From assembly GCA_038502055.1 (NCBI GenBank), contig JAXRKN010000040.1, positions 1,922,001 to 1,986,000 of the forward strand: a DNA stretch of 64,000 bases, given 5' to 3'. Below the pieces are notes generated by a model. That model had not been told where the DNA came from, searched no databases, and saw only the letters and a list, made by a program, of their open reading frames with translations. Shown one piece after another: positions 13,401 to 28,400 of this stretch (positions within the stretch are counted from its first letter, which is position 1; every line of letters begins with the position of its first letter). This DNA is from Tanytarsus gracilentus. Lineage: Eukaryota > Arthropoda > Insecta > Diptera > Chironomidae. The translations under genes and the position numbers were made by a program.

Positions 13401-16400
13401 CTCAATAGACTCTCTAGTAACCTGTCGGCATTCTCTGCACTCTTTTTTATCACTTTTTCTCTTTTACTTAATTAAGCGAACAAGCTCTGATTACCTAACT
13501 TTATCGCAGCATGTACTCCTCGTTTACTGATCAGATCATGAATGATGACAATAATTTTTGTGAAATTCTTTCACTCTCATTCACTTACCACCAATTATTT
13601 ATTTTTATGCTTTAAGTGGTGTCTGAGAGACTGGAATGACAATGGTGGTTCATTAACTGTTTCATATACATCTCATTGTTCTCTGTTCGTTGCTGATGAG
13701 ACACAAGAAGACAGTTAATAAGTGTATATTAATAATTTTTATGTACTTATGCACTGCTCAGAATTGTTAATGATATTATTCTTTCAAAATGCTCCGATTG
13801 TGATCTCACGCTTCTCAGGAAATGAGAACGAACGAATGTCGAGAATTATAAGTACGCGTTTGTGACAGTTTTGCACTGGATTTTCTCTTCGAGGGATAAA
13901 TTATAAGACGGTTCAAAGTGAAATTAAGACTAATTGACGTCGTAAAATTCTTAAAATTTCTTCATTTAACCTGGATTGAGTTAAAAAGTTTCATTCGTAG
14001 AATTTAAAATTTTCTATCACCTCAAAACCTGTGACTTTGTTGATTTTCAGGGTCAAATGTGCAACAATTTTTGCGTTGGCATTTTATTTATGCACGTATG
14101 AGCATTAGGCACTGTCATTAAATCCCACTTCACATGAGAACATGTTTGTTGGCGAAATTAATTTATGATTGAGATGATTTTTGACATCGACAGCCATTTT
14201 CCAGCCTTCTCTCTTCAACTTATTGTGTAAATCACTGGGCGGACATTTAAAGATTTTTATCAAACATTCTTAAAATTTAAATTTTAAATAACTCAACATG
14301 GGAACTTAATATACATGTCAAGCTGTGCGTATGAAAACGAGAAAAGGTTTTTTTGTTTTTCTAAAGAAATACGCATTTTTTATAGAGCCATTAATTCATT
14401 TGAAAAGACAAAAAAATGATGGTATAAAAAGCTGTTGTACGATCTGTTCCGGTTAATGTTATAAAGAGTGAAAGAGAATTTTAAGTACGCAAAAATGTCA
14501 AAATGAATTTCATCAAAAAACAAAAGAAGGTTCGAGGTAGAAGAAATGGCGAAACGAAATTACGAAATCAAAGTTCAAGAAACTCACGCCGAAAAAAAAC
14601 CGAACATGATATGAGATGGGTGTTTCGACTTCATTCATTAGATTCTCGCTCTTTCTCTCCCATGTCAGTTCGCATTGTTATCGCGCAATTTATGACTTGC
14701 CTTGCATAAACATAAATGTACGAAAATGCCAAATAAGTTGAGGTGATTTGTGTGCAAATTTTGAGTGTCATTCTTTGTGTTTGAAATTTTTATCATATTT
14801 TCAAGATCACTCGCGCCGAGATATGCCCACCTCTTTGGTGTGCTTGAAATGCCATACCAATAATTTTCGTCTGGCTGTTGATCTGGCTATTTTAGCTCGT
14901 TATTTGTCGAGAGAGTCAAAAGGCCATTAGAAATCATACACAGAAAGATCGTTTAAGCAGTGAAATTTTGATTGAAGTCTAATCGCCAAGTTGGGAGGCG
15001 AGATGTGATTTTAATTGAATGGGCGGATTGTTTAAGCATTTTTTTCATGAATTGCAATCAGTATGGACACAAATTGTTTGAGTGGAGTGAAACTCTATGA
15101 GCTATTATTGCAAAAAAAAGTTTCTATATTATTTAGTAGCTTCACAACTAGTTTGCTCTGTGAATATATGAGAGATTTCTGCGAGGCATACATGTCCCAC
15201 ATCTCGCACTCAAAATCTCATTCATTCTCGAATTCATTCAAGTGACCAAATCTTAAGTAACCATCAGAGAGTGCCGAGTGTGTCAAGATTTTGAAATGGA
15301 AGCAAATATAATTTCGTGTAAGCACACTTGAGCGAAACAAAGACCAATGAGCTCCATTGGATGTAAGATTGCGAGATTTGGCAAAAAAAATTAATTTTTA
15401 ATTTTCACTTTCGATTTCACGAAGTTTCAATTTCTCTCTTCATTCACTTTTCAAAAATAATCTATACACGCACGCTTCAACATTGTGTTGAAGATCTGCA
15501 ATCTATCTTCTCTTCTAATCTCTTTTTTTGTGACCGTTAGCAAGCTTTCGTCATCTCGCAGTTTGTGGTTTCTGCACGCCAAAAAAATAATAATTTTATG
15601 CTCATAATGAACAATGAAGGTAAAACAATAAAAAAATCATTTCGCTTTCATTCGCGAGTCTATGAGTTGGCCATGAACCTTTTTATCATGAAATCATTCG
15701 AAAAAGCAGTTACATGAAGTGAAAACTTTAAGACCTCTCTCGCGCATAGTGATTTTGACATTGATCGTGAAGAGATTTTTTCCTTTTTGCACTCGAATTC
15801 GTCATGGTCGGTTTCGGTTGTCTCTTGATGAAATCAACAGCAAAAAGACATCAAGCTGTGCTACATCAATGTAAGCTGATTAAAGTCTCTCAATAAGTGA
15901 CGGTGAAATTGGATTAATAAATATTTTGGCAATATGTGCATAAAAATGAGGTCTCGCGGCACTCTTTAGAAATTTCCTAGACCTCCCGCGACAAAAAAAT
16001 CACTCCGATAATTTCGTAATTTTGTCTTTGATAAAAAGTCGTCTACACGAAAAAGGAATAAAAGAGCACGGATGTACGAGAAGACACGCGAATAAATTAT
16101 TCTCAATTTTTCTCCAATTGTGTATCGATCTATTACAAAACTGCAATTTTTCTCCTTCTTCTCTTCTTTTGTGCAGCAACATAATTTTTAAAGCGCATTA
16201 TTTAACTTCGATATTCAATTGATTTCAGAGGAAAGAAGAGATACGCGAATGCAGTGAGAGAAGAGCGAGCGCATTATGGTTAAGAAAGAGCAACGTGAAT
16301 TGTCCATATAAGGATGACACATCTAAATAAATGACTTAAAAGTAAAAGTTTTTCTCTCAAACTTTCATAATTTTTTGCTTTTTGATTTTTCAATAGTGCA

Positions 16401-19400
16401 CACGCCGCAGCCTATTGGTTTCAATTATTTTATTGGAAAAACAAATACATAAATTTTTGTATCGAAATTATGGCATCTCTTCGCGCAACTCTTTCGGTTA
16501 ATTTTAGTATTTTTATATTCGATTTATGGGCAATTTGTTTCTCGCCGGATGAAAAAATAAAAGAGTTTTATTCAATTACATATTTTTTTTATGGAATGAA
16601 AAAATTATTATTATTGCTTGGTTCACGCGAGTCGTTAACCCTTCAGAAGATAATTCGCAGATTGAACATATAATTAAATCAATCTTTTTATTGTATAATT
16701 GGCCCGTTAGCAATGTTTAGCAAATTTATGAATGATATTTTTCATGTCAAAAAATTTTCTGTTTAAATTTTGCAATCACGACGGATAAAATATATCGAAA
16801 AAATATTGAGAATTTTCGTAGAATGCTGATTTTAGTTATGCATCGAAATTCAGCAATTTTGTAATTTTGTTGTAAAAACATAATTTTTTGTTCCTTGTTG
16901 CACTTTTTAATAACTCAATTTAAATTTAAATGACTCAACAGTAATTCGAGCTCAGCGTACGTCAATCATTTGCAATCGACTGTTTGTTGTGCTGTTTTAT
17001 TTCTTTTTTTGAATAAATACATGCACAAATCAAGAACAGAATTAAAAACTTCTGCACGTGTTAATGCCCAAAACTGAAAGCACAATTTATTCAAGAACAC
17101 AAAAACGGTGTTGAAAGGATCATTAAATATAAACTTAAGCTACTGACTGGCGCTCTGATTCACACTTTTTTTTGTTGATCACACGGCGTGTGAGCGAGTG
17201 TTGTAAATTGAGAAGTTAAAAAATTCGAATTGGAATCTGAAATCCATATGCAGTTCTCAGCAACACAGAGAGAGGCGCACTCTTGCAGTGAGAAATAACT
17301 CGTGGGCAAATCAAGTCATTTTTATGTTTTTAAAATGTTGCTGTTTGTACAGCTTTTGACATCGCACTCCTACTGACCTGTCTCACACTCGCCATTGAGC
17401 ACGCTCGCAGAGTTGATGAAATGAGTAATAATGTTCGCATACAGTGCCGAGTGCTTTATGACTGCTCAAAGTGAATTCGAGGAACGTTAAAAAAATGTAA
17501 AATAAAAGTAACGATAATAAATACATCGAGTGGCGCGGAAACAATGGATTGCAGCAAAATGAACCATTTAATAAGCTTTCATCTGCGCGGCAGTGTCTTG
17601 ATAAAAATCTCATTATTACTGAATCTCACTCTCTATGAATGTTGTAATAGTGATTCTTTGCTTGTAAGCCTCACTCGCTCGCTTAATGTCGCGATTAAAG
17701 GGAGAGAAAAAATTTAGTGATTTTGGATGCAATCGACAGCGTGCACAGTAAAAGCAGTCGTTTTTTGCGCAGTAGCCAAGAAGAAGAAAGAATTATGAAA
17801 ATTGCCTTATATGCACCGAGGGTCGTGCAGAATGTAGTGTCACGAATCGAGAGCTGGTGACATAAAAGAACTTTCAGGTAGGATAGGATAGGAATAGAGG
17901 CAGAGAAAGGGAAATTGTGGACCAATAAGCCGATCTGTTTTACAAGCACTTTATGACCATGAGCATAATGCACTTACTATGTGGGAAAATATGTACAATT
18001 AAACAAAAGCGCACTGAACTTTACGGAATGTTCTGGTGGTTGCTGCTGCCGTTCGTTGACAACACCCATATTTACATACATTAGAAGTTAAAAAAATATG
18101 AAATTGGGTGTTCGACATGACTCTGTCGGACGGAGAGAGACATAAAGTGAAAGAGTAAGCAAACATATGGCAAATGTCCACATTTTATTTGTGCATTTAA
18201 ACATTTTTATGGGTACAGCAGCAAACTAGAGGTATTTGTGTGGAAGAAAGCATAACAATGACTGAATAGTGCCAATTTATGTACTCAGCTCGGCCATTTT
18301 TTTAGGCTTATGTCCACTAAATAAACTCATTTATGACTCTCTCAGCATCGAGCCAATCGTGCAAAATTTCACGCAATTTAAAATTTCACATTTGCCTATC
18401 GTTATCGATTGCGTTTAAAGTCTCTTTTGTTTATGTAAATTTCTCACACAATTTACTTTTTAACGCAAAAAAAATTGAGTACTAAAAATTGTTTGTCTGG
18501 TGCATCGAATCGATTTCTTACCCAAAATGAGAAATTAAGACCCGCATATATGTGAATGCTGTGTAAAGTGTGAGAGAGTTCATGAAAAAATGACACCACA
18601 GATGTTGAACAAATAAAATGTTGTTAAACGAATAAATTGAAGGGTTCACAGTGATGTCAATGAGTGCGCAGAGTGATGTAAAGTGATAGTTTTTATCATG
18701 AATGAAAACCCCCCTCTCGATATTGTAATAATTATAGTTTTTTTTGGTGCGGTTGCAAGCACAAAAATTCGAGTATGTGCAGCAGCTGTAGGGGAAACAG
18801 TAAAATGAATTATTGTCATTTTTCATGATTTTTGTCACCACACAGGCCCTTTAAAAATTAAAATATTTCTCTTTTGTATTTATAAAGTCACAATTGCGTA
18901 ATAAAATACACACAAGACCACACCAGGCATTAACTCGACTCATTTATGCTGGAGTCATTTAAATTCTTCGAGACATATGTCGCATTTTAAAATCGCCTCT
19001 TTAAACTGAATGTAGTTGTTAAACTCACCAATGCCAATATATGCACACCATCGAGAGTAAAAATCGTGATTTTTAATGCCTTTTAACCCACAGAACATTT
19101 TCAGTGTCAAATTTATATCAATTTGATATCAATTTTTGATAGCAAATTTTTTGGGCAATTTCGTCGATATTTGGTCAAATTTTGCTATTAAATTTAACAT
19201 GGATTTGATAGCAAATTTTGACATTAAATTTATATCAATTTAATAGCAAATTTTGATATGACTTTTTTTCTAAAAAAATTTTTTGTGTCAAATTTTGCTA
19301 TCAATTTAATGTAAATTTGACGTCAAATTTCATTTTCCACTTTTGTGGAACACTTAATTTAATTAAGTTTTTTGCTACATCAGGTCTGGGACTTGGTTGT

Positions 19401-22400
19401 TTTTTGCTCTGTAATGATAAAGGAATATTTTTTAGAAACTCAAACTTATTTTTGCTTACCCGCCGTTGCTAGGATTCGAACCGCTGTCTTCAAGAAGATG
19501 AATTTGTTAACACTCGCGCGCGTAAACATTGCGCTACCAAGCCTTTATTAAATTTAATTTCACAATGGCTAAAGACTTATATAAGAAATCAAAAGTTTTT
19601 GTGAAAATTTAAGCAGATACTTATTAATTTCTTGATAATATCTTTTAGCTTTCAAAAAATAATATCCTCATTCTTATAATTTTGAACCAAACTTTATTTT
19701 TTTTCTCAGGTTTGTTAAAGATATTTAAATTTTGAAGTAATAATTATCTTTAAAATTTTATGAAAGGAACTAAAAATTTAAACTGAAATTTAAATTGTTT
19801 ATTCTACTTTATGTTATTTTCGATGCTTATTTTAGGAACTTTTGAAAAAATTATCAGAAAATTAAGGAAAGCGACTTAAGCAAAAACGGAAACTGTTCAA
19901 AAAACTTTCAATAAAGAGCTTAGATAACAGAAAATTTTCAGATTAAAAATTTGATTGAATGAAGAAATTTACATCTTTTTGTGTTTACAAAGAGTGAAAT
20001 ATATTTTTTCTAAAAATTAAGTTGATTCAACATTTGAAAGGAAATTTTGTTGCACCGTTTTTTCCCAAATGCTTGATAATAAACTTTGAACCTTGATGTA
20101 ATATTTTTTTTTAAATTTTTGCAACACAACTTTGCATTGAATTTAAAAATAATATATTATATCAAATTGACATCAAATTAATGTAAAAATTTGATATTAA
20201 ACTTCTGGTCAAATTATTTTATATTAAATTGACATCAATTTAATATAAAAAATTTCTATTTAATTTGTGGTCAAAAAATTTAATATTAAATTGATATCAA
20301 ATTAATGTAAAAATTTAATAAAAAATTGTTGGTCAAAAAATTTAATATAAAATTGATATCAAATTAATGTAAAAATTTAATAAAAAATTGTTGGTCAAAA
20401 AATTTAATATACAATTGATATCAAATTAATGTAGAAATTTAATAAAAAATTTTTGGTCAAAAAATTTAATATAAAATTGATATCAAATTAATGTAAAAAT
20501 TTAATAAAAAATTTTTGGTCAAAAAATTTAATATAAAATTGATATCAAATTAATGTAAAAATTTAATATAAATTTTTTGGTAAAAAAAATTTATATTAAA
20601 TTGATATCAAATTAATGTAAAAATTTGATATTGAAATTTTGGTCAAAAAATTTAATATCAAATTTATATCAAATTTGATATTCAAAAAACATTAATTTAA
20701 TATCAAATAAAATATTTTTTTACTTGCTATTAAATTGACATCAAATTTGACGTTAAATTTGACATTAAATTTTTTTTGTTGATATCAAATTCATGTAAAT
20801 TTAATATCAATTTGATGTCAAAAAATTTTTTTGACAAGGATTTAACGTCAAATTGATATCAATTCAACCAAAAATTGTTCTATGGGAAAGATTAATTGAA
20901 AATGAATGCAAGATTCGAAATGTTACCAATAGACCAGATATTACAGATTTTTTTCTGTAAAAATATGCTCGCGTAGCGCAAAAAAAATTCATTCCGAAAA
21001 TGAAAAATGTCCAATAAAAGCATGATCTTTATTTCATTCAATTGATTTCCATTAATTTTCATTTCAATTTCAAAACAACGCTATCGGATAGACGTTTGAG
21101 CATAAACAGTCGACAACAAACATAAAAAAATTAAATTTCAAATTGATCGTAAATTGATTTGAAGCAAAGCGAGTGAGAAAGAGAATAAAGCATCGTCAAA
21201 AACTGCACTCATGCTACACATACCGGAAAAAATGTCGTCGACAGATTTTGTTTTTGATGCAAAACTGAATTGAATGGAAAATTGTTTGTATTATGATTTG
21301 AGACCATGCAATATGTTGTGATTCTTCATTGTGCTCATTTCCCTCCATTGTTTGTCTATGCTTGTCCGCCCGCCAGAAAACTGCTTAACTTGCTGTTGTT
21401 GTTTAATTCTATGCCAATATAGTTGCATAATAATTGTTTAATATCGGTAACATATCGAGAGCGCACAAGTCTCTCTCTTTATATTGCATGTTGATCGGGA
21501 GTTTACACGATTCATTAGAGCTTAGCGAATGATGATGGTTATCGATGCGACAGTGTAGAGCACTACAACTGAGGCTATAGGTGGCATAGCAGGTCATGAG
21601 AGAAATAGATATGTTTTTTTATAAAGAAATGTTAAAATGAAAAAGTCATTAAGAGTGCACAGCATAATTTTTTGCACACGAACACCGTAAAATCTGTGAA
21701 AAATATTTTTTCAAAATTTAAAGTCAAAAATTACTTATGAAATTTAATAATTTTTTTTAAAAAATACATTTTTGTCTTAAATAAAGAACCTTCACTGTAA
21801 AAGTTGTTACTTAATTCTCTACTTTTTATTTTATCTTTCGCATTTCAAATGAAATCATTTTCAAGACATTAAAAGGAGAAAGATAGACTTCATAAATGGC
21901 ATTTTGCGTGAGAAAAGTCATAAAAAGTTAATTTTTTGCAAACAAGCTGATGATAAAAAAATGGAACATTAGACGGTAGAAAAGAGATATTAAATCATTC
22001 GATAAGCGACCATGGTTAGCGAAAAAAACGTTATATAAGTCAACGATCTTAATGCACTCTTGAAAACATCGTGTAATCCGCATGACTACTGGTTTCCGTT
22101 TGCAATATTCTCTCACATCATAATAGCAGCGGCAACAAATGAGCGGTGTGTGTACTCTAAACATTTCTGTGAATCGCGAATCGTGACTAATAATTTGTTA
22201 AACTGCAATTTGCGTAAATTCAGGCCTATTATGGACTATTATAGCTCTTAGTGCTAAAGACCTCATTTGTAGTGATCTCGCAAAGAGGAGGAGAAAATTT
22301 GCATATATTCCATTAAAGATTGTCCACACAGTCGTTAAGAGTTGCTGATCTGGTTGCAAAATCCATTTAGAAAACAAAATCAATTAGGTAATAATTTTTC

Positions 22401-25400
22401 TCTTTTTTTTCAGAATAACAAACTGTGGCAAAAAGGTTGGCCTTTGACGTTGAAGAATGGTGCATTGGTTCTCCATCTAGGATCGATTGATGAATCATTT
22501 TTGTGTAACCAGGAGTGTTACTTATGCGTTCGATCTGTCAAATCCAATGTCGAAGCGGCACTCTACGTATGTTGGCGTGCCACAACTCTCAATGAGTCGA
22601 CAAACAGTTTACCCGGAGAAATTACTTTTCGTGAACTGGATCCCGATAAAGATCCCATTACGCCAATGCATATTGAGATGTTAGCGGGTGAAGAATTGCC
22701 ACATTTACTTCAAACACTTCTCGTGGGCGTGGAACATGCAATTTGTCGTATTCCACTTGATGAATTAACTTTTCCATCATCATCGATTGCAAAATTTCAA
22801 TCGTCAGATGTCGACCGTGACACAGCTTCATTAATTGACGACAAAAATGCTGCAAGCAAACGATCGACGACGGAATGCAATTTAAAGCGACGAGAATTGA
22901 TTACGAAGAATAATTCCTTAAATAAGAAGAAATACACCGTTAAGCGAATAACGCAAAGCGGTAGCATATGCGATAATGAAAGTGAAACCTTAGATGATGA
23001 AGCGAATGATAAAGAATATGTCGATGAGGGCACATTGACATCGCCTCCTATTACGCCATCAACTCTGCCATTATTTTGCCTCGGTGGCTCCTTTCCGCAT
23101 ATTGACAGTGACGAGGAGAGCGGCGATGATGCAAAGAAATCTCAGAGTGGTGAGTTGCAACAATAAAAAATAAAATTATGCATGATATTTATTTATTTTC
23201 TATGGATATACGGCCACGCTCTTTATAATATGGTTAAATATATTAAATTGGCTCAAAGTGCTTTTTGATTAATGAGTCATTTCGGATTTGACCCACACAT
23301 GACTTTATGTACTTTACAATAATGTCCATAACTTAACATACAAATAAATCTTTTTTTTTATTGTTGGCGGCTGCTTCAATTTTTTATGCTCAATTTTAAA
23401 ATATAATTTCGCTCTTTAAAGTGATTTTTTGCACTTGAACTTACAAAAGTAAATTCATCTCACGCAAATGGCAGTCCGGTTGTAAATTTACCTTCTTCTA
23501 AAATTACAATTTACGAAATGGCACACAATTAAGTGAAAGTACTTACAAAATTTATTCATTCAATTTCGTCGCTGCCTCGCGTCATATCCTGAAGTAATTC
23601 ATGAGTCGGTCAACAGCTCGAAAACCTTCTTCTCCTGAATCCTCTCAATATATTTAAGCTACGAATGCTTTATGACTCGAGGCAGCGTTGTTCGGCACTG
23701 TGTACTTTGTTGTTGCAATTAATTCGAGATTAGCAGAGTGCGATAAGAGCTCTGAGTACTATAAGAGTAATGTTGAGCCGAGAGAGCGAACGAAGAAGCG
23801 ATAAATTGCCAACAGGTGAAGAACCAATTATTTACTCTTGATGGTAATTTAGGTCATGTGAAATGTTGCATGTTGTTTGCATGAAAAAAAAATATACAAC
23901 TTATCAGCCCACTCTCAATTTCCACTTTCGGTCAGTTATTATCGATATCTCTGATTGCAAACTGACGCTTAATTATAAGTTCCGCACGTAAAATAATTTT
24001 TATGGAGGAATTTTTTTTATAAATATGTGCAAAAGACCTTAGACCTCCGCCACATTCAATAAATAGCATTCGGTGAGCAAAGCCCATAAACAGAAGTAAG
24101 TAATTGGAGACTGAAGACAGTTAAATCGCATGACGATCAATAAATCAAATTGTGATCGTAAATCTCATATACACTCACTCTCAGCTCATTACAGTCCCTT
24201 ATGAGTCATTTTATAGCTTGTAATGTTTACCTTAAACTCACGTTGTCTCCCATTCAAACAAATTGATTTAAAATGTGCATGTGCACCTACACCCCATGGC
24301 ATTTTAATGTGTGTATGTTAAAAAATTTATACGCGCGTCGTATGTCAAAGTCAAAATAATGCCATGCCGACCCTGAAAATTCATTCAAAAAAAAGATCTA
24401 AAATCTATTGCATAATCGTTTTATGAATGTGACGCATTATGGATAAATTATTATTGCTAACGAGATAAAGTTTAAGAGCTTTGAATTACGAAAGTCTCAC
24501 ACTAAAATAAAAATGAGTCAATCAATTGTTATTATGTGTGCGCATAAATTATTATTGAATAATCTTCACAGCTCTGCCTACGTATTTAGTTATAGTTGTT
24601 TCCAACCTGCGAGACGCTCCATTCATTTATTCAATTAATAATGAGCAAACACTTCTTTTTCTCTTCTTTTAAATGCGCCAAGAGTCAGGTTTTACCTTAA
24701 TAATTTGTTGTCGCTATTGTATCGCAGCATCTACGGTAGCTAGTTATATTGTTGCATTATTAATTGATATAAACCCGCAGTACAATGCATGGAATGCAGG
24801 CTGCATGCTTTTTACAACATTTTTCTTAGAGCAATAGAGAGAGAGAAAAAAAATGTTTATCATAACTCAATTTTCATTAAACTCTCGAGAGTTATGCTAT
24901 CAACATTTATTAATCGACGATTGTAAATTTCTCAAGTTTTTTTCTTCACTCGATGATGTTTAACATAAATTTCTACAACAATCAATAAATCTCACTCTCG
25001 ATCGAGCTTTACTTTTAGCAATTTCAAAAACACATGTTCTTTTCTTTTCATTTCTCTTTATTTTTCTCATCTGTTATCTGTGCAGTCATAATGTAAAAAT
25101 TACTTTAGTGCTTTCTCTATCCAAGTCTAAGTGCAGCGGGCGAGAATAAAGAATAGAAGAAAAGAAAAATTGAATGGATCGAGCGACATGCAGAGTGAAC
25201 AACAGCAAACTATCAATGCAGTAAGCAACTAGTGTTTACTGTCAAATCGAAATTAATTAATCACCATAAACACTTTTTTTTCTGCGCGCTGAAGCTTGTT
25301 TGTCTCAGCGAGAGATAAAGTAATGCTTTTTATGCTAACAGAGTAAAAAATGGTGTAGCGCATGTTATCAACAAATTGATGATAATTGTGGTGTAAGCAT

Positions 25401-28400
25401 GTCACATTTGTGCTGCTCCAATTCCAATGGCTTTATTTATTAACAGCACTGCTTTCATCTCATCTTAAGATTGACGTGAGCTTATAATGCATGCGTTATT
25501 AATCGCCTTCCATCAATATATATATGGAGAGATCAATGTGCATGATGGTAAAATAACCTAAATTTCTCTCCCTGAATTATTATTACTCTCCATTCGATGA
25601 TTGATTTGGGTCAAGTTTTAAGCAAATTCATTTTTGGCAATCTTAAATGATACGAAATGTTATTGTCGTTATCAATTGAATCGCATGAATTTTTCAATTT
25701 ATATTTTTTAATAAGCAAAAAAGAGAAAAGCACTTTGAGTATGTTTTTGAATGGATTAAATGGAGGATTTGAATAGCTGAGAATATTTTCTCTAAAACGT
25801 TCAAATGTGTATTCAATCGAGAAAGATAAATATCAAATTGAAAAATCCCTCCCCGAAAATCTTCATACATATTTTTTTTTTACAGTTTCACGCCTCCAGC
25901 ATGAGGATATCATAGCGCCAAGGTCGATTCATGATTTATCCGAGAAGCTACTTATGTCTGGTTGCTACTTGCCGGGTATGTAAATCTCTCAAATCATTCA
26001 TAATGTGAATGCTTAATAGTGCGGAAAAAAGAAATTCGAACATTTCTTTCTCTCGTATGACGTTGAGTATGCTTTTCAGCACCATCTTCGTACTCAACTT
26101 TTTGAAAAGTTTTTTTCGCACTAATTCGCCAATCTTGAAATTTTTTAAAACGCCATAAATTAAGGCCAAAAGTCATTGATCTTGTCACACTTTTTTTCAC
26201 ATTAGGCATCTACACGAAAACTGGCTACCCATTGATTGCAATCGAAAGTGATAGAGTTCATCAGGCGGGCTTGAATTGTTACGAGATTGCAACACTTATA
26301 CTTTTCTACAACACCATACCGATGAAGTAAGCGCAGTAGCTGAGAGAGTTCTCACAGCACCAGCAATATCACTAATGATCTACTTCTCTTTTCTTCTTTC
26401 TCCTCCTCCTACTTTTCTCACACACAGTTCAACGGCATTTGTTATCCACTTAATTGCGAAAAGCGATAATAATGGTCACGTAAAAGTCGTCTTAGATAAA
26501 TTGGATAGTAGCATGCAGCTATTGCACGGTCACGTTAAAATAAATTCAATTCTCATTACGGTGACGGAGAAGCCGTACGAAACGGAGGCGAGTGATAGTG
26601 ACAAAAAATACAATGAACAATTACCAATTAGTCATACAAAGTTGTTCTATGCATCGACTCAGGAGCAGCTGCTGGGGTATATGACAGTAGAAAATTTACT
26701 TACTCTATGCAATGGTCCATTGGAGCATGATCAGTTCGAGTGGATTGGATTTTTTAAGACAATAGAACCATTGCAAAGTCAATGCTTGACGGCTGGTCGA
26801 CGTCTGGTATCGATCTTGAATGAAATTCGCAATGTGGATCTTCAAGGGCCACCGACACGACGTCAACTGCACTCGCAACATCGGGCTCTATGTCGAGCAC
26901 TCATGGATAGTGACTTGCAAGCTCTACGACGTCGTGCACCAATCACTCTAAATCAATTGCAGCAACACATCAAGCGCATTCGACGACAATCCGTTCTCTA
27001 TACGATCGCATCATCAAAAACCAAAAATTTAGACAATGATAAACAACACTTTAGTATTATTACATCCTTAAGTCATCAACAGCATAACAGCTTAAATAAT
27101 TACTACCATAAACGAAATAAAAGTGATCCCATCGGACAGAATGCCAACGGCAATTGTAAGAACCTTTGCGAGTCATCATCGACGAATGTTAATTTCGTTG
27201 AACAGCGATTGAATGGCTTGATAACTGTCTTTAATGAAGTCGATCGTGCAGCGAGGCGATTAGAGCAATTAACAGAACAACATCGCGAACGATTACGCGA
27301 GCTCACCAGACAGCGTGCACTCGAAGATGAGATCAATGAGGTGAGAATTGAGAATTTGTGATTTTTTTTGCATTTCATTCAATCAGAAAGTATTTAACGC
27401 CGATGAAAGACAGCTTGACAATCGCAGTAAGAATTTTCCTCGTGATTCTAAATGGAATGTCACGATAAATATACTCAAGTTCTGAGTAATTTAATAGATT
27501 TTACGTTAAAGAATAAAATCCTTTTCTCAGAAAAATGACTTACATCGCTTTTAAGCTTTTCACCTTCGAGAAATGGCAAATAGTCAGATATGGATATTAA
27601 TCCGAAAGGCGAGCAAGGTGCGGACGACATTAAGCGAGAAGTCAATCACTTTATATTGAATGGATGCAAGCATGTATTGTATCCATTGTGCGAGTCGATG
27701 CTGCCTTATTGTGTTATATGTTAGGAACGTGTCAACGAATCCGTTTGTCCGATTTGCTTATGCTTTCAAAAGAGGATGCGCAATTTCTTCAATTCATTTC
27801 TCTTTTTTTTCTATTTCATGTCACTTCACTTTGAAAAAGGTCATTGAATGGATCAAATCGGAGGGAGAGAATTCACTCATAAAATATAGTGCGCTTTCAT
27901 TGGAGTGCGGTAATACGATTCGCGATGAAGAGCAGGAATTCGAAAAGTATTATTTCATATCGATGGTGAGTTATTGAGTAATTTTTATTTCTACATCTCG
28001 GATTTCTTTGTTTCATCAAACATTTCTCGTGGTCTCTCTTGTAAATAAAACCCCAATTGTCCCTAACGGAAACAAATTTCTTTCTCTTTGCTTTTCAATT
28101 CTCGTAAACAAACAAACACAAAAAAATCTAGAAACACATTGCCAAGGGAAAGGATTTAATTCAGGCTTCCAACGAAATGGACTCGCTGCGAGAGTGCGGC
28201 GAAAATTTAAACGAAATATTGAACGCATATAGTGAGCGCTTAGAGAAGTTGCGGGAAAAAATTGAAGGCGCTGCACGTCTCCATCACTTATTAGCATTGA
28301 AATTGAATGAAGATGATGTACAAATGGAAATGCAAAAGCTTGCCGAAAAAATTGGACTTTCTAGTTTGATGCAAAATTTCAATAAGTCTTGTAATGGCGG

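Larger units (their letters stand above)
19087..20886. mobile_element. AT-rich element with short inverted ends, possibly piggyBac-like
   Basis: The ends read CCCACAGAACATTTT on the left and, as complement, CCCATAGAACAATTTTT on the right. The left end is preceded by TTAA, the piggyBac target site; the right flank reads AAAG, so a TTAA duplication is not intact. Both sides are dense in permutations of TCAAATTGATATCAAATT in both orientations, which gives much self-complementarity. The interior holds a tRNA-like relic at 19459-19546 and a 62-base tandem array at 20207-20702. No transposase frame is visible. The class assignment rests on the TTAA-CCC junction alone and is tentative. Confidence 0.5.
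7410..22413 (+). other. Long intron (15 kb) of the RhoGEF gene
   Basis: Bounded by donor gtaagt after GGT GAT GCG and acceptor ttttttttcag before AAT AAC AAA; both flanking exons are phase 0. It is far longer than the gene's other introns, most of which are 50-1500 bases. It holds the foldback element at 12323-13371, the AT-rich element at 19087-20886, and otherwise AT-rich unique sequence. No internal exon was recognised. Open frames here, such as 18518-18841 on the minus strand, look like chance. It may hold enhancers, since TTTATGAC copies lie at 9700, 14689, 17455, 17950, 18330 and, inverted, 21917. Confidence 0.75.

Noticed and set aside
18518..18841. 107-codon minus-strand frame inside the long intron
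   Set aside because: Asn/Tyr/Phe-rich composition expected from AT-rich DNA, with no domain, signal peptide or splice support.
20207..20702. CRISPR-like regular repeat
   Set aside because: Units are contiguous 62-base tandem copies without unique spacers, in an animal genome.
22342..22413. Extending the RhoGEF exon upstream of 22414 to an apparent start at 22342
   Set aside because: A strong polypyrimidine-cag acceptor ends at 22413 and the upstream exon (to 7409) joins in phase; the extra codons are intronic.
22658..23033. Minus-strand frames opposite the RhoGEF exon at 22414-23149
   Set aside because: Shadow frames of a well-supported coding exon; the same holds for minus-strand frames opposite 26428-27340, 28132-28991 and 29315-29843.
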